This document shows, in pieces, positions 15,492 to 23,332 of a stretch of 64,000 bases of DNA. The notes under the pieces were generated by a model. It had not been told where the DNA came from. It worked only from the letters and a program-made list of their open reading frames with translations, and did no database searches. This DNA is from UBA1127 sp965116355 (GTDB taxonomy: Bacteria; Chloroflexota; Dehalococcoidia; Lucifugimonadales; UBA1127), in NCBI GenBank assembly GCA_965116355.1, contig OZ220679.1, positions 1,674,001 to 1,738,000 on the forward strand. Reading direction: 5' to 3'. The number at the start of each line of letters is the position of its first letter. The stretch's first letter is position 1. The position numbers and the translations under genes are program-made.

Positions 15492-16048
15492 TCGGCTGGC
15501 TGAATGCCGGCGTCGGCGCTGTCCCCCCGTTCGACGCAGTCGTCCGCTTCGTCGTCGGCGACTATCTCTGTCCCGTCGCGATCTCCCTGCTGCTGTTTGG
15601 CGCGTGGTTCGGCGCTAGGACGCCCGAGTCGCGCATGGCGCACCAGAAGGCGTGCCTGTCGGCGCTCCTCGCGATGGGATTAGGCAACTGGGCGGTGGAA
15701 ATCCTCGACGAGTGGGTGGCCCGGCCGCGCCCGTTCCTCGAGGAGAATCTGGAGCTGCTCTTCTACGCCCCCAGCGATCCGTCCTTCCCGTCCAACCCGG
15801 CGGTCGTCGGGACGGCCCTTGCCGCCGGCCTGTGGACGGCCAACCGGCGCCTCGGGAGCGTGGCCTTCGCCGTCGCGGCGGTGTGGGCGGTGTCGAGGGT
15901 GTACGCGGGCGTGACCTGGCCATCCGACGTGCTGGCAGGCGTGGTCATAGCCCTCGCCATCACGGCCGTGGTGGTGTGGACGGTGCGCCGCATAGAGCCC
16001 GCGCCAACGCTGCTGATTCGCACGGCCCAGCGCTTCCACCTCGCCTAG
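15476..16048 (+). CDS. PAP2-like membrane protein with degenerate active site
   Basis: A 190-residue protein with the six-helix layout and motif order of PAP2 (type 2 phosphatidic acid phosphatase) enzymes, but the key residues are altered. The K-x6-R-P motif has D78 in place of lysine before R85-P86. The PSGH motif reads P105-S-N-P108, and the S-R-x5-H-x3-D motif reads S140-R...T147...D151. Both catalytic histidines are therefore missing. It is probably not a phosphatase in the usual way and may act as a lipid-binding or structural membrane protein. GTG at 15476, overlapping the previous gene. Confidence 0.75.
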   Translation: MDAAIVGWLNAGVGAVPPFDAVVRFVVGDYLCPVAISLLLFGAWFGARTPESRMAHQKACLSALLAMGLGNWAVEILDEWVARPRPFLEENLELLFYAPSDPSFPSNPAVVGTALAAGLWTANRRLGSVAFAVAAVWAVSRVYAGVTWPSDVLAGVVIALAITAVVVWTVRRIEPAPTLLIRTAQRFHLA

Positions 16049-16115
16049 CCCACCGCCTCCTGGGCCGCGCCCAACGCTTCCACCTCGCCTGGCCCACCAC
16101 CTCCTGGGCGGCGCC

Positions 16116-17039
16116 CTACGCGACGGCGTGGGAGGACTGGATCGACGGGATGGATGTCGAGTACCGGCGTGCGAGGGTGCCCAGGAAGGCCCGCATCGCC
16201 GGGCTGTACAGGCGGCCCCGGCGGATCATGATGGACGTCGGCAGCGCCACCTTGTGCCCCTCCTGGATGCGGGCCAGCGCCAGCGCCCCCGTCTCGACCT
16301 CCCGGTTCACCCCGTGCACCGGCAGGAACGAGACCCCCAGCCCGCGCTCGATCATCCGCTTGGTCGCCTCGATGCTGTCCAAAACCATCCCGACGTTCGG
16401 GATGATGCCCGCCTCGCGGCACACGCGGTCGATGAGCTGGAAGTAGGAGGACTCGCGGTCGTACAGGATGAGCGGTTCCTTCGCCACGTCGTAGATGCTG
16501 ACCTCGCCCCGCGCCGCGAATGGGTGCGAGGGGTGCACCGTAAGCGCGAGGTCCTCCTCGTAGAGGTTGACCGTGAGCACGTCGGGGTGTCGCAGCGTCC
16601 GGGCGAGGCCGACCTGCACTTCCTCCTCGGCCACCATCTTCAGCACCTCGGTGGACCGCCCCGTGCGGATGTGCACCTCGATGCCCGGGTACTCGCCCCG
16701 AAATTCCGCCAGAATTTCAGGCAGCACGTACGCGCCGATGGCCCGGGCCGTGCCCACCAGCAGCGTGCCGCTGGTGGCCTCCTCCATCGCGTTCAATGTC
16801 GAACGGCCCTGATCGAGGGTTTCCAGGGCACGCTGCGCGTAGGGGAGGAAGGTCTTTCCGGCGTCCGTCAGCCGGACGCCCCTGCCCATCCTGTGGAAGA
16901 GCGAGACCTTCAGTTCCGTTTCCAGTGCCTGTATGCGAGCGCTCAGCGAGGGTTGTGTCAGGATGAGCGACTGCGCCGCGCGCACAAAACTGCCCCGCTC
17001 CGCCGCCGCCAGGAATGCCTTCAATTGCGCTATTTCCAC
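16116..17039 (-). CDS. LysR-family transcriptional regulator
   Basis: A 307-residue LysR-type regulator. The N-terminal winged helix-turn-helix runs from LKAFLAAAERGSFVRAAQ through LTQPSLSARIQALE, followed by the co-inducer domain (TSGTLLVGTARAIGAYVLPE onwards). The start is GTG at 17039, with GGAGG five bases upstream (17045-17049). A longer frame from 17102 lacks a ribosome site and would add a non-family leader. A TACAAT box at 17120-17115 may belong to its promoter. It is transcribed away from the coiled-coil gene and amidohydrolase region and downstream-convergent with the PAP2-like gene, so its target is not certain. Confidence 0.92.
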   Translation of the reverse strand: MEIAQLKAFLAAAERGSFVRAAQSLILTQPSLSARIQALETELKVSLFHRMGRGVRLTDAGKTFLPYAQRALETLDQGRSTLNAMEEATSGTLLVGTARAIGAYVLPEILAEFRGEYPGIEVHIRTGRSTEVLKMVAEEEVQVGLARTLRHPDVLTVNLYEEDLALTVHPSHPFAARGEVSIYDVAKEPLILYDRESSYFQLIDRVCREAGIIPNVGMVLDSIEATKRMIERGLGVSFLPVHGVNREVETGALALARIQEGHKVALPTSIMIRRGRLYSPAMRAFLGTLARRYSTSIPSIQSSHAVA

Positions 17040-17195
17040 CCGTACCTCCAGCCGCTTGCGCGAACCCGCTCCTTCGGCCTTGCCGACGTGACCAGTGCCC
17101 ATCCCTCCATTTCATTGTAACGGGAAAGTCCAATCCCATAAAGAGGACACATCCATTACGAGTTTCTCTTACGCATACCTGTGCCTGTCTTGAAA

Positions 17196-17594
17196 TTACT
17201 GGTAACTTGCCGCGTCAATTGAGCAATATCCGGGCAGCGCGAAGCGGTGCAGCAACACGTGAAGCACCGGCTCCGAGCTCCGCACCGAGCGGTGCGCCCC
17301 GCCACCTGCCGCCATCCCCAGCGCCCGGCACACGCTGGCCCACGACGCCGTGTCCGACGCCGAGAGCCCCCAGTCGCGCAGCCGACGCGCGCTCGCCTGC
17401 AGCTCCCGCAGTTCGAGCAGCGTCTCGTCGTACGCCTCCTGCGTCCGCGCCAGCATGGCCCCGGCATCTGTCCCCGTCGAGGCCGACGCGAACTCGGCCT
17501 GCAGCTCCAGCATCGCCGCCTCCAGGCTCGCCAGGCGGCGCTCCCGCGCCTCGATGCGGCGGTGCAGTCCCCTCGGCTCCGGGCCCTCACCCAT
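17196..17594 (-). CDS. Small coiled-coil hypothetical protein
   Basis: A 132-residue frame with a strong ribosome site (GAGGAGGGG five bases before ATG 17594). The first two-thirds is a predicted coiled coil: RRIEARERRLASLEAAMLEL, then YDETLLELRELQASARRLRD. The rest (about 75-132) is less regular and may be unstructured. There is no signal peptide or membrane helix. I know of no family. Another frame over the same bases is arginine/tryptophan-rich and not protein-like, so this is the better reading. Confidence 0.5.
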   Translation of the reverse strand: MGEGPEPRGLHRRIEARERRLASLEAAMLELQAEFASASTGTDAGAMLARTQEAYDETLLELRELQASARRLRDWGLSASDTASWASVCRALGMAAGGGAHRSVRSSEPVLHVLLHRFALPGYCSIDAASYQ

Positions 17595-17723
17595 GCCGTC
17601 CCCTCCTCAGCTCGCGCCTACGGTAGCACACTGCCGCCCGGGACACGCTCGCGAACGGGGCCGTCCTCGGCCCCACATTGACAGTCGACGCCCCGCAATG
17701 GCACCATCGCCGCGTCCAATTCG

Positions 17724-17761
17724 GCAGCACACTGCAACGCAAGCAGCACACTGCAACGCAA
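17724..17761. repeat. Exact 19-bp tandem duplication
   Basis: Gcagcacactgcaacgcaa occurs at 17724-17742 and again, with no gap, at 17743-17761, ending 40 bases before an amidohydrolase start. It could be an operator pair or a chance duplication. Confidence 0.8.
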
Positions 17762-17801
17762 CTTGCTGCGCGCGCCCAACCGCGCGGGAAAGCGATCGCC
17801 C

Positions 17802-18926
17802 ATGGCCAAGAACGGCTTCTCTGTCATGGACTCGGACATGCACATCGTGGAGCCCAATGACCTCTTTGAGCGCTACCTGGACGCCCCCTACAGGGACCAG
17901 GCGCCAAAGATCACCCGCGTTCGCGGCCAGCGCGTTGGCGTCTTCCTCTTCGAGGGCCACGCCTTCCCCACCGTCGACGTCGAGCACCCCGTCCGCAACG
18001 TCGGCATGGCCAGCCGCGCCGACGCCGCCTCGCGTCCCATGCGCGAGAAGGGCTACTCCGGCGAGTCCCAGCTCGAGGCCATGGACATGGAGGGCATAGA
18101 CATCGCCATAATGTTCCCCACCGTCGCCCTCTACATCCCCAACGGCATGGACGACGTCGATCCCGGCCTCTCCGCCGCCGTCTGCCGCGCCTACAACAAC
18201 TGGCTCTACGACTTCTGCCAGGCCGACCCGGCCCGCATGAAGGTCGCCGCCATGCTCCCCCAGCACGACGGCTACGAGGCCGTCAAGGAAGCCGAGCGCG
18301 CCGTGAAGGAGCTTGGCGCCGTCGGCGTCTACATGCGCCCCAACTTCGTTAACGGCCGGACGCTCCACAGCGGCTACTGGCACCCCCTCTGGAGCACGCT
18401 CCAGGAGCTCGACGTCCCCGTCGGCTTCCACGAGGGCACCGGCTCCGTCTACTTCCAGGACGGCTCGGAGTTCGGCGACAACCGTCTCATGCGCCACGCC
18501 GCCTCCCACCCCATCGGCATGATGAAAGCCGTGATGAGCATGGTCTGCGGCGGCGTCTTCGAACTCTTCCCCCACCTCCGCGCCGCCTACCTCGAGGCCA
18601 ATGCCGGGTGGGTCCCGTTCTGGCTCGCCCGCATGGACCGCGACTACGAGCTCTACGGCGAGTGGGACGCCCGCGTCCTCACCCGCAAGCCCAGCGACTA
18701 CTTCCGCACCAACTGCTTCGTCGGCACCGAGGCCGACGAGTCCGAGCTCAAGTACACCATCGACGCGTTCGGCGACGCCAACATCGTCTTCTCCACCGAC
18801 TACCCCCACCACGATTCGGAGTTCCCCCACGCCACCGACGAGTTCCTCAAGATGCCCGACGTCACCAGCGACAGCAAGAAGCGCATCCTCTGGGACAACT
18901 GCTCCCGGCTGTACAACATCGGCTAA
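17802..18926 (+). CDS. Amidohydrolase-family (COG2159) metal-dependent hydrolase/decarboxylase
   Basis: A 374-residue relative of the protein at 12778. It begins GFSVMDSDMHIVEPNDLFER, has the central GFHEGTG loop, the VEFSTDYPHHDSEFP-like metal-ligand end (STDYPHHDSEFPHATDEF at about 339-356), and closes with WDNCSRLYNI. ATG at 17802 gives the family's usual N-terminus; the frame is open 13 codons further upstream, but that part looks non-coding. The ribosome site is weak (GGGAAAG). It is followed by a long palindrome array and then by the ThDP decarboxylase genes. Confidence 0.9.
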   Translation: MAKNGFSVMDSDMHIVEPNDLFERYLDAPYRDQAPKITRVRGQRVGVFLFEGHAFPTVDVEHPVRNVGMASRADAASRPMREKGYSGESQLEAMDMEGIDIAIMFPTVALYIPNGMDDVDPGLSAAVCRAYNNWLYDFCQADPARMKVAAMLPQHDGYEAVKEAERAVKELGAVGVYMRPNFVNGRTLHSGYWHPLWSTLQELDVPVGFHEGTGSVYFQDGSEFGDNRLMRHAASHPIGMMKAVMSMVCGGVFELFPHLRAAYLEANAGWVPFWLARMDRDYELYGEWDARVLTRKPSDYFRTNCFVGTEADESELKYTIDAFGDANIVFSTDYPHHDSEFPHATDEFLKMPDVTSDSKKRILWDNCSRLYNIG

Positions 18927-18931
18927 CCCCT

Positions 18932-19127
18932 ACCGTCATACCGGCGTAAGCCGGTATCCAGAAGACCGGCCCGCCACCGTCGTTCCCGCGCAGGCGGGAA
19001 TCCAGGGGCCTGAAAAGTGGACCGTTCGCCCTGAGCTTGTCGAAGGGGGACACCCCGTTCGTCCTGACGGCGTCCTGAGCCTGACGAGGGAGGGAAATCG
19101 AAGCCTGTCCTGAGGCTCTCGAAGGGG
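18932..19127. repeat. Long dispersed-palindrome array
   Basis: About 195 bases with at least five elements: ataccggcgtaagccggtat, cgttcccgcgcaggcgggaa, and several ttcgccctgag...tcgaaggg variants, including a merged cctgtcctgaggctctcgaagg. It separates the amidohydrolase from the ThDP genes. Confidence 0.85.
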
Positions 19128-19151
19128 ATGCCCCCCACACACGCGGGGGTC

Positions 19152-19160
19152 TGCTATCAT
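19152..19160 (+). promoter_or_regulatory. Extended -10 promoter element
   Basis: TGC followed by TATCAT (19155-19160) lies 45 bases before the ThDP alpha-subunit start. No -35 is visible, as is common with extended -10 promoters. The same TGCTATCAT occurs before other genes here. Confidence 0.5.
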
Positions 19161-19204
19161 ACGCGGGCTTGGCAGGCGAAACCCCCGCAAACGAAGGAGG
19201 CAAC

Positions 19205-19717
19205 ATGGCCCAGCAGGCGCTCCTCAGCCCCGAAGCGGTGATTGAGGAGTTCAACAAGAACGGCGTGACCCACGTGGTCTACTTGCCCGACAGCGAGACC
19301 AACTGGATGTACCAGCTCATGCAGGCGGACCGCACCCTCGACCTGATACCCGTGTCCCGCGAGGGTGAGAGCATAGCCATCGCCGCCGGCCTCATCGCGG
19401 GCGGCAAGAAGCCCGTTGTGCTCATCCAGAACACCGGCATGCTGGAGTCCGGCGACTCCATTCGCGGCATTGCCAAGGACTGCCAGATGCCCGTCGTCAT
19501 GCTCGTCGGCTATCGAGGCTGGACGCGCCACGGCCCCACGCCCGACTCCGCGGCCCGCTACACCGAGCCGACCCTGCGCGCGTGGGAAGTCCCCTACTAC
19601 CTGATCGAGCACGATGAGGACGCCGGCCGCATCACCGCCGCCTTCGACGACGCCGCGCGCACCAGCGGCCCCGTCGCCGTCCTCGTCGGCGACGAGTACC
19701 ACGGTTTCAACCGCTAG
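19205..19717 (+). CDS. ThDP-binding decarboxylase, N-terminal (Pyr) subunit, sulfopyruvate/phosphonopyruvate type
   Basis: A 170-residue subunit equal to the N-terminal Pyr domain of ThDP decarboxylases, resembling ComD of sulfopyruvate decarboxylase. It carries the ThDP-activating glutamate region SREGES (E53/E55), AAGLIAGGKKPVVLIQNTGM and the family's PVVMLVGYRGW stretch. AAGGAGG at 19193-19199 sets ATG 19205. The partner PP-domain subunit is the next gene (19844). Known members decarboxylate sulfopyruvate (coenzyme M route) or 3-phosphonopyruvate; neither substrate can be read off here. Confidence 0.85.
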   Translation: MAQQALLSPEAVIEEFNKNGVTHVVYLPDSETNWMYQLMQADRTLDLIPVSREGESIAIAAGLIAGGKKPVVLIQNTGMLESGDSIRGIAKDCQMPVVMLVGYRGWTRHGPTPDSAARYTEPTLRAWEVPYYLIEHDEDAGRITAAFDDAARTSGPVAVLVGDEYHGFNR

Positions 19718-19726
19718 TGCACCCAC

Positions 19727-19806
19727 GCCGTCGTTCCTGCGAAGGCAGGAACCCCGACGTTCTGCAGGGCCGTTCACCCTGAGGGAAATCGAAGGGGGTG
19801 AACGGC
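19727..19806. repeat. Dispersed palindromes between the two ThDP subunit genes
   Basis: A cgttcctgcgaaggcaggaac hairpin is followed by gttcaccct-gagggaaatcga-aggggg-tgaac. The repeat lies between genes whose products should form one enzyme. Confidence 0.85.
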
Positions 19807-19843
19807 GGAGACGCGGGCCCAACTACAACTGAGAGGAAGAACA

Positions 19844-20425
19844 ATGATCAACCAGGTAGACCTGATGGCCGTGGTGGAGAAGCACCGCAACAACGGCGTC
19901 GTCGTCCCGACGATGACCGGCAGCCGGGGCTGGAACGCGGTCAGCAACAACAAGGACCGCGACATCCCCCTCGGCGGCGCGATGGGCAAGGCCTCCTCCT
20001 TCGCCCTCGGCGTCGCCCTTGCCCAGCCGGACCTCAAGGTCTTCGTCTTTGACGGAGATGGGAGCCTGCTGATGAACCTCGGCACCCTCGTCACCGTCGC
20101 GGAGAAGGCGCCCAGGAACTTCTACCACTTCGTGCTGGAGAACGGCGTCTACGCCGTCACCGGCGGCCAGCCCATCCCCGGTGTCGACAAGCTCTCCTTC
20201 GCCGGCATGGCCAAGGAGGCCGGCTACGCCGCCGCCTACGAGTTCGACGACCTCGAGGACTTCGCCTCTCGCGCCGACGAGGTGCTCGAGGCCGAGGGGC
20301 CCGTCTTCATCTGCTTCAAGACCACCCCGGAGATCCAGAACGAGCCCATCGGCCTGCGGCCGGTTTCCGGCGTCAAACCGACGCGCGTAGCCATCAAGGA
20401 CCTCATGGCGGACTTGGGGGTCTAA
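19844..20425 (+). CDS. ThDP-binding decarboxylase, C-terminal (PP) subunit
   Basis: A 193-residue subunit holding the pyrophosphate-Mg site of ThDP enzymes. The motif GDGS at 71-74 is followed, after exactly 26 residues, by N100 in LENGVYAVTGGQP, the canonical GDG-x26-N layout. With the preceding gene it forms a two-subunit enzyme like ComDE or split phosphonopyruvate decarboxylase. ATG at 19844 follows GAGAGGAAG. The separation of the two subunit genes by a 126-base repeat-bearing gap is unusual for an obligate pair. Confidence 0.87.
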   Translation: MINQVDLMAVVEKHRNNGVVVPTMTGSRGWNAVSNNKDRDIPLGGAMGKASSFALGVALAQPDLKVFVFDGDGSLLMNLGTLVTVAEKAPRNFYHFVLENGVYAVTGGQPIPGVDKLSFAGMAKEAGYAAAYEFDDLEDFASRADEVLEAEGPVFICFKTTPEIQNEPIGLRPVSGVKPTRVAIKDLMADLGV

Positions 20426-20432
20426 CAGCCTC

Positions 20433-20501
20433 ATCGTCGTTCCTGCGTAGGCAGGAACCCCAACGAACATAGAGACCGTTCGCCCTGAGCCTGTCGAAGG
20501 G
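20433..20501. repeat. Dispersed palindromes
   Basis: Cgttcctgcgtaggcaggaac followed by cgttcgccctgagcctgtcg-aaggg; same families as elsewhere. It lies between the PP subunit and VOC genes. Confidence 0.8.
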
Positions 20502-20533
20502 CACTTAGGCAAGTTCCTTTTTGGAGGCCAACC

Positions 20534-20968
20534 ATGCCTGACTTCAACCCGAAGACCACCATCATCCCCGGCATGCGCTACCGCGACGCGCCCGCCGCCA
20601 TCGACTGGCTGTGCGACGTCCTCGGCTTCGAGCGCCACCTCGTCGTCCCCAACGAGGACGGCACCATCGCCCACGCGCAGCTCGTCCGCGGCAACGGCAT
20701 GGTCATGCTTGGTTCAGCCCGCGACGGCGAATACGACGACATCGTCGGCCCGTCCTCTCCCGAAGGCAAGCTGACGCAGAGCGCCTACATCGTTGTGGAG
20801 GACATCAAGTCGCTGTATGAGCAGGTCAAGTCCACCGGCGCCAACATCGTCATGGAGCTGGAGGAGCAGTTCTACGGAGGCAGCCTCTTCTCCGTCCGTG
20901 ATCCCGAGGGCCAGCTCTGGAACGTCGGCAGTTACAACCCCTGGGCGGAGCCGCAGACCGAGGGCTAG
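20534..20968 (+). CDS. VOC-superfamily (glyoxalase/bleomycin-resistance fold) protein
   Basis: A 144-residue protein with two beta-alpha-beta3 modules. The first begins GMRYRDAPAAIDWLCDVLGF and the second AYIVVEDIKSLYEQVKSTGA, ending in FSVRDPEGQLWNVGSY, the typical VOC closing strand with a metal-ligand glutamate position. Members are glyoxalases, dioxygenases, epimerases or drug-binding proteins. GGAGG at 20523-20527 precedes ATG 20534. Its place directly after the ThDP genes suggests it acts on a related metabolite, but repeats lie between them and co-transcription is unproven. It overlaps the convergent lysC by 4 bases. Confidence 0.85.
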   Translation: MPDFNPKTTIIPGMRYRDAPAAIDWLCDVLGFERHLVVPNEDGTIAHAQLVRGNGMVMLGSARDGEYDDIVGPSSPEGKLTQSAYIVVEDIKSLYEQVKSTGANIVMELEEQFYGGSLFSVRDPEGQLWNVGSYNPWAEPQTEG

Positions 20969-22179
20969 GGCTCGTCCAGCTCGAACGCCCGGTGCAGCGC
21001 CCGCACCGCGTCCGCCGTCTGGTTCCCTGACACGATGCACGTGATGCGTATCTCCGACGTCGTGATCATCTCGATGTTCACGCCCGCCTCCGCCAGCGCC
21101 CGGAACATCGTCGAGGCGTAGCCCGGCGAGTTCTGCATCCCCGTCCCAACCACGCTCACCTTGGCCAGCGCGTCGTCGTGGGTCACGTCCCGCGCGCCGA
21201 TCTCCTCCGCGACGGGCCGCACGAGGGGCAGCGTCTTCTCCACGTCGGTCCGCGTCACCGTGAACGAGAGGTCCGTCAGGTTCTCCACGCTCGTGTTCTG
21301 CACGATGGTGTCGACGCTCACGCCAGCTTCAGCCAGCGGCTCGAAGAACGCCGCCGCGATGCCGGGACGGTCCGGCACCCCCAGCACCGTTACCTTCGCG
21401 ACGTTGCTGTCGCTGGCCACCCCTCGCACCTTGCTGCGGACCTCCATACCTGCCTCCCGGTGAATCAGTGTCCCCGGCGCCTCGCTGAACGTCGAGGCCA
21501 CCAGTATCGGTATGTTGTACAGCTCGCCGAGCTCGATGGAGCGCGGCTGCATCTTCGCCCCGCTCGCCGCCAGCTCCAGCATCTCCTCGTAGTCGATCTC
21601 GTCCAGCTTGCGCGCCTCCGGCACGATGCGCGGGTCCGCGGTGTAGATGCCCTCCACGTCCGTGTAGATCTCGCACCGCTCCGCGCCCAGCGCCGCCGCA
21701 AGCGCCACCGCCGTCGTGTCCGAGCCGCCGCGCCCGAGCGTCGTAACCTCCTGCTCCTCCGTCACGCCTTGGAAGCCGCATACCACCGCCACGCGCCCGG
21801 CCTCCAGCTCCGCGACGATGCGGTCCGGCGAAACGTCGGCGATGCGCGCCTTCCCGTGCAGCGCCTCTGTCTGAATGCCCGCCTGCAGCCCCGTCAGGCT
21901 CACCGCCGGGCACTCCATGTCGTTCAGCGCCATCGCGACGAGCGCGCACGAGACGATCTCGCCCGTCGAGAGCAGCAGGTCCACCTCGCGCTCGACCGGC
22001 ATCTGCGCCACCCTCCGCGACAGCGCCAGCAGGTCGTCCGTCGAGTCCCCCATCGCCGAGCACACCACGACGACCCCCATGCCCTCCCGCCGCGACGCCG
22101 CGATCCGCCGAGCGACGCCCTGGATCTTCTCCGGGTCCGCCAGGGAGCTCCCCCCATACTTTTGTACGATGACGCCCAT
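20965..22179 (-). CDS. lysC: Aspartate kinase
   Basis: A 404-residue aspartokinase catalysing the first step from aspartate to lysine, threonine and methionine. It starts MGVIVQKYGGSSLAD (substrate/ATP signature), has FQGVTEEQEVTTLGRGGSDT in the kinase core and ends with two ACT domains: one around NVAKVTVLGVPDRPG, one around LAKVSVVGTGMQNSPG. These usually bind lysine or threonine for feedback control. The start is ATG 22179, with AGGGGA just upstream; an ATG 20 codons earlier is in repeat DNA. Same strand as thrB, with a repeat-filled 175-base gap. Confidence 0.95.
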   Translation of the reverse strand: MGVIVQKYGGSSLADPEKIQGVARRIAASRREGMGVVVVCSAMGDSTDDLLALSRRVAQMPVEREVDLLLSTGEIVSCALVAMALNDMECPAVSLTGLQAGIQTEALHGKARIADVSPDRIVAELEAGRVAVVCGFQGVTEEQEVTTLGRGGSDTTAVALAAALGAERCEIYTDVEGIYTADPRIVPEARKLDEIDYEEMLELAASGAKMQPRSIELGELYNIPILVASTFSEAPGTLIHREAGMEVRSKVRGVASDSNVAKVTVLGVPDRPGIAAAFFEPLAEAGVSVDTIVQNTSVENLTDLSFTVTRTDVEKTLPLVRPVAEEIGARDVTHDDALAKVSVVGTGMQNSPGYASTMFRALAEAGVNIEMITTSEIRITCIVSGNQTADAVRALHRAFELDEP

Positions 22180-22245
22180 GTTTCCCCTGCCAATGATGAC
22201 TAACCCCCCGGAAGCCGGTGTCCAGGGCGCACCCCCCAACCCTCA

Positions 22246-22346
22246 CGTCGTTCCTGCGCAGGCAGGAACCCCGACGTTCGCCCTGACCCCGTCCTGAGGG
22301 CCGCGAAGGGGCATGTCGAAGCCTGTCCTGAGCCCAGTCGAAGAGC
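22246..22346. repeat. Dispersed palindromes between thrB and lysC
   Basis: One cgttcctgcgcaggcaggaac hairpin, then three overlapping gtcctgag...tcgaag elements. They fill most of the gap between two genes of one pathway. Confidence 0.85.
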
Positions 22347-22354
22347 GCCCGCGC

Positions 22355-23260
22355 CTACCCCGAAGCCGTCACGTGCGCCCCCAGCGCGCTCACCCGCGTC
22401 ACCTTCAGGTCGCCGGGCACCCCCGCCTTGTCCGCCATGTCCGCCATCTCGTACCCGACGGTCATCTCCCGGTCCATCGTCAGCGCCAGGATGGTCGAGC
22501 CCGCGCCCGAGAGGAACGCCCCCGCCGCCCCGGCGTCCAGCGCCGCCCGGATGATGCGCGCCATCGCCGGGAACAGCACCCCGCGCGCCGGCTGGTGCAG
22601 CCGGTCCTGCGTCGCCGTCCGCAGCAGCGAGATGTCGCCCGTCGAGAGTGCGTTGACCAGCAGCGCCGTCCGCCCCATGTTGAACACGGCGTCGGTCCGG
22701 CTGACCGTCGGCCCCAGCAGCCCCCGCGCCTGCTGCGTCGGCATCTGCTGCGACGGGATGTACAGCACGGCCCACAGGTCCCGCGCCATCGTCACTGCCG
22801 AGGTCACCAGCTCGTCCCCGTCCTGCACCACAATCTGGCACCCGCCCAGCAGCGCGGGCGTGACGTTGTCCGGGTGCCCTTCGATGTCGACCGCCAGCGC
22901 CAGCACCTCGTCCTGTGACAGCGGGTTCTCGCACAGCGCGTTCGCCGCAACCAGCCCGCCGACCGCCGCCGCCGAGCTGCTGCCGAGCCCGCGCCCCAGC
23001 GGAATCGCGTTGTCACACGTCAGCCTGAGCTGCGGCGCGGGTTCCCCGATGGCGCGGAACAGCGACTCGGCCGCCCGGAACACCAGGTTGTCCCGCCCGA
23101 GGCTCAGCGAACCTTCACCCTCACCCGACACTGAGACCCCTGAGCCGCCCGATTCCAGCCGCACCGTATTCCAGATGTCCAGCGCCATGCCCAGGCAGTC
23201 GAAGCCCGGGCCCAGGTTCGCCGTCGTGGCGGGCACGCGCACTTCCGCGTAGGACAACAC
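22355..23260 (-). CDS. thrB: Homoserine kinase
   Basis: A 301-residue GHMP-family kinase that phosphorylates homoserine for threonine synthase. It has the N-terminal RVPATTANLGPGFDCLGMAL, the ATP-binding GHMP motif PLGRGLGSSSAAA and the C-terminal GAAGAFLSGAGSTI loop. The start is GTG 23260, with GGAGGAG upstream; the TTG one codon later is equally possible. With lysC downstream and thrC elsewhere in the window, three threonine-pathway genes are present. Confidence 0.94.
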   Translation of the reverse strand: MLSYAEVRVPATTANLGPGFDCLGMALDIWNTVRLESGGSGVSVSGEGEGSLSLGRDNLVFRAAESLFRAIGEPAPQLRLTCDNAIPLGRGLGSSSAAAVGGLVAANALCENPLSQDEVLALAVDIEGHPDNVTPALLGGCQIVVQDGDELVTSAVTMARDLWAVLYIPSQQMPTQQARGLLGPTVSRTDAVFNMGRTALLVNALSTGDISLLRTATQDRLHQPARGVLFPAMARIIRAALDAGAAGAFLSGAGSTILALTMDREMTVGYEMADMADKAGVPGDLKVTRVSALGAHVTASG

Positions 23261-23332
23261 CCGACTATCTCCTCCGTTTAGGCATTGGGGTATGAACTCA
23301 TTCTGCTGCGATACTCGGCAGCGAGTCGCACT

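Noticed and set aside
15476..16048. Undecaprenyl-diphosphatase
   Set aside because: The catalytic histidines and lysine of PAP2 phosphatases are replaced, so the enzymatic name is not supported.
17040..17102. Longer start of the LysR gene
   Set aside because: Adds 21 residues not seen in LysR proteins; GTG 17039 has GGAGG at the right distance.
18932..19127. Possible CRISPR array from repeated palindromes
   Set aside because: Elements are of several types, unequal in length and spacing, with no unique spacers and no cas genes.
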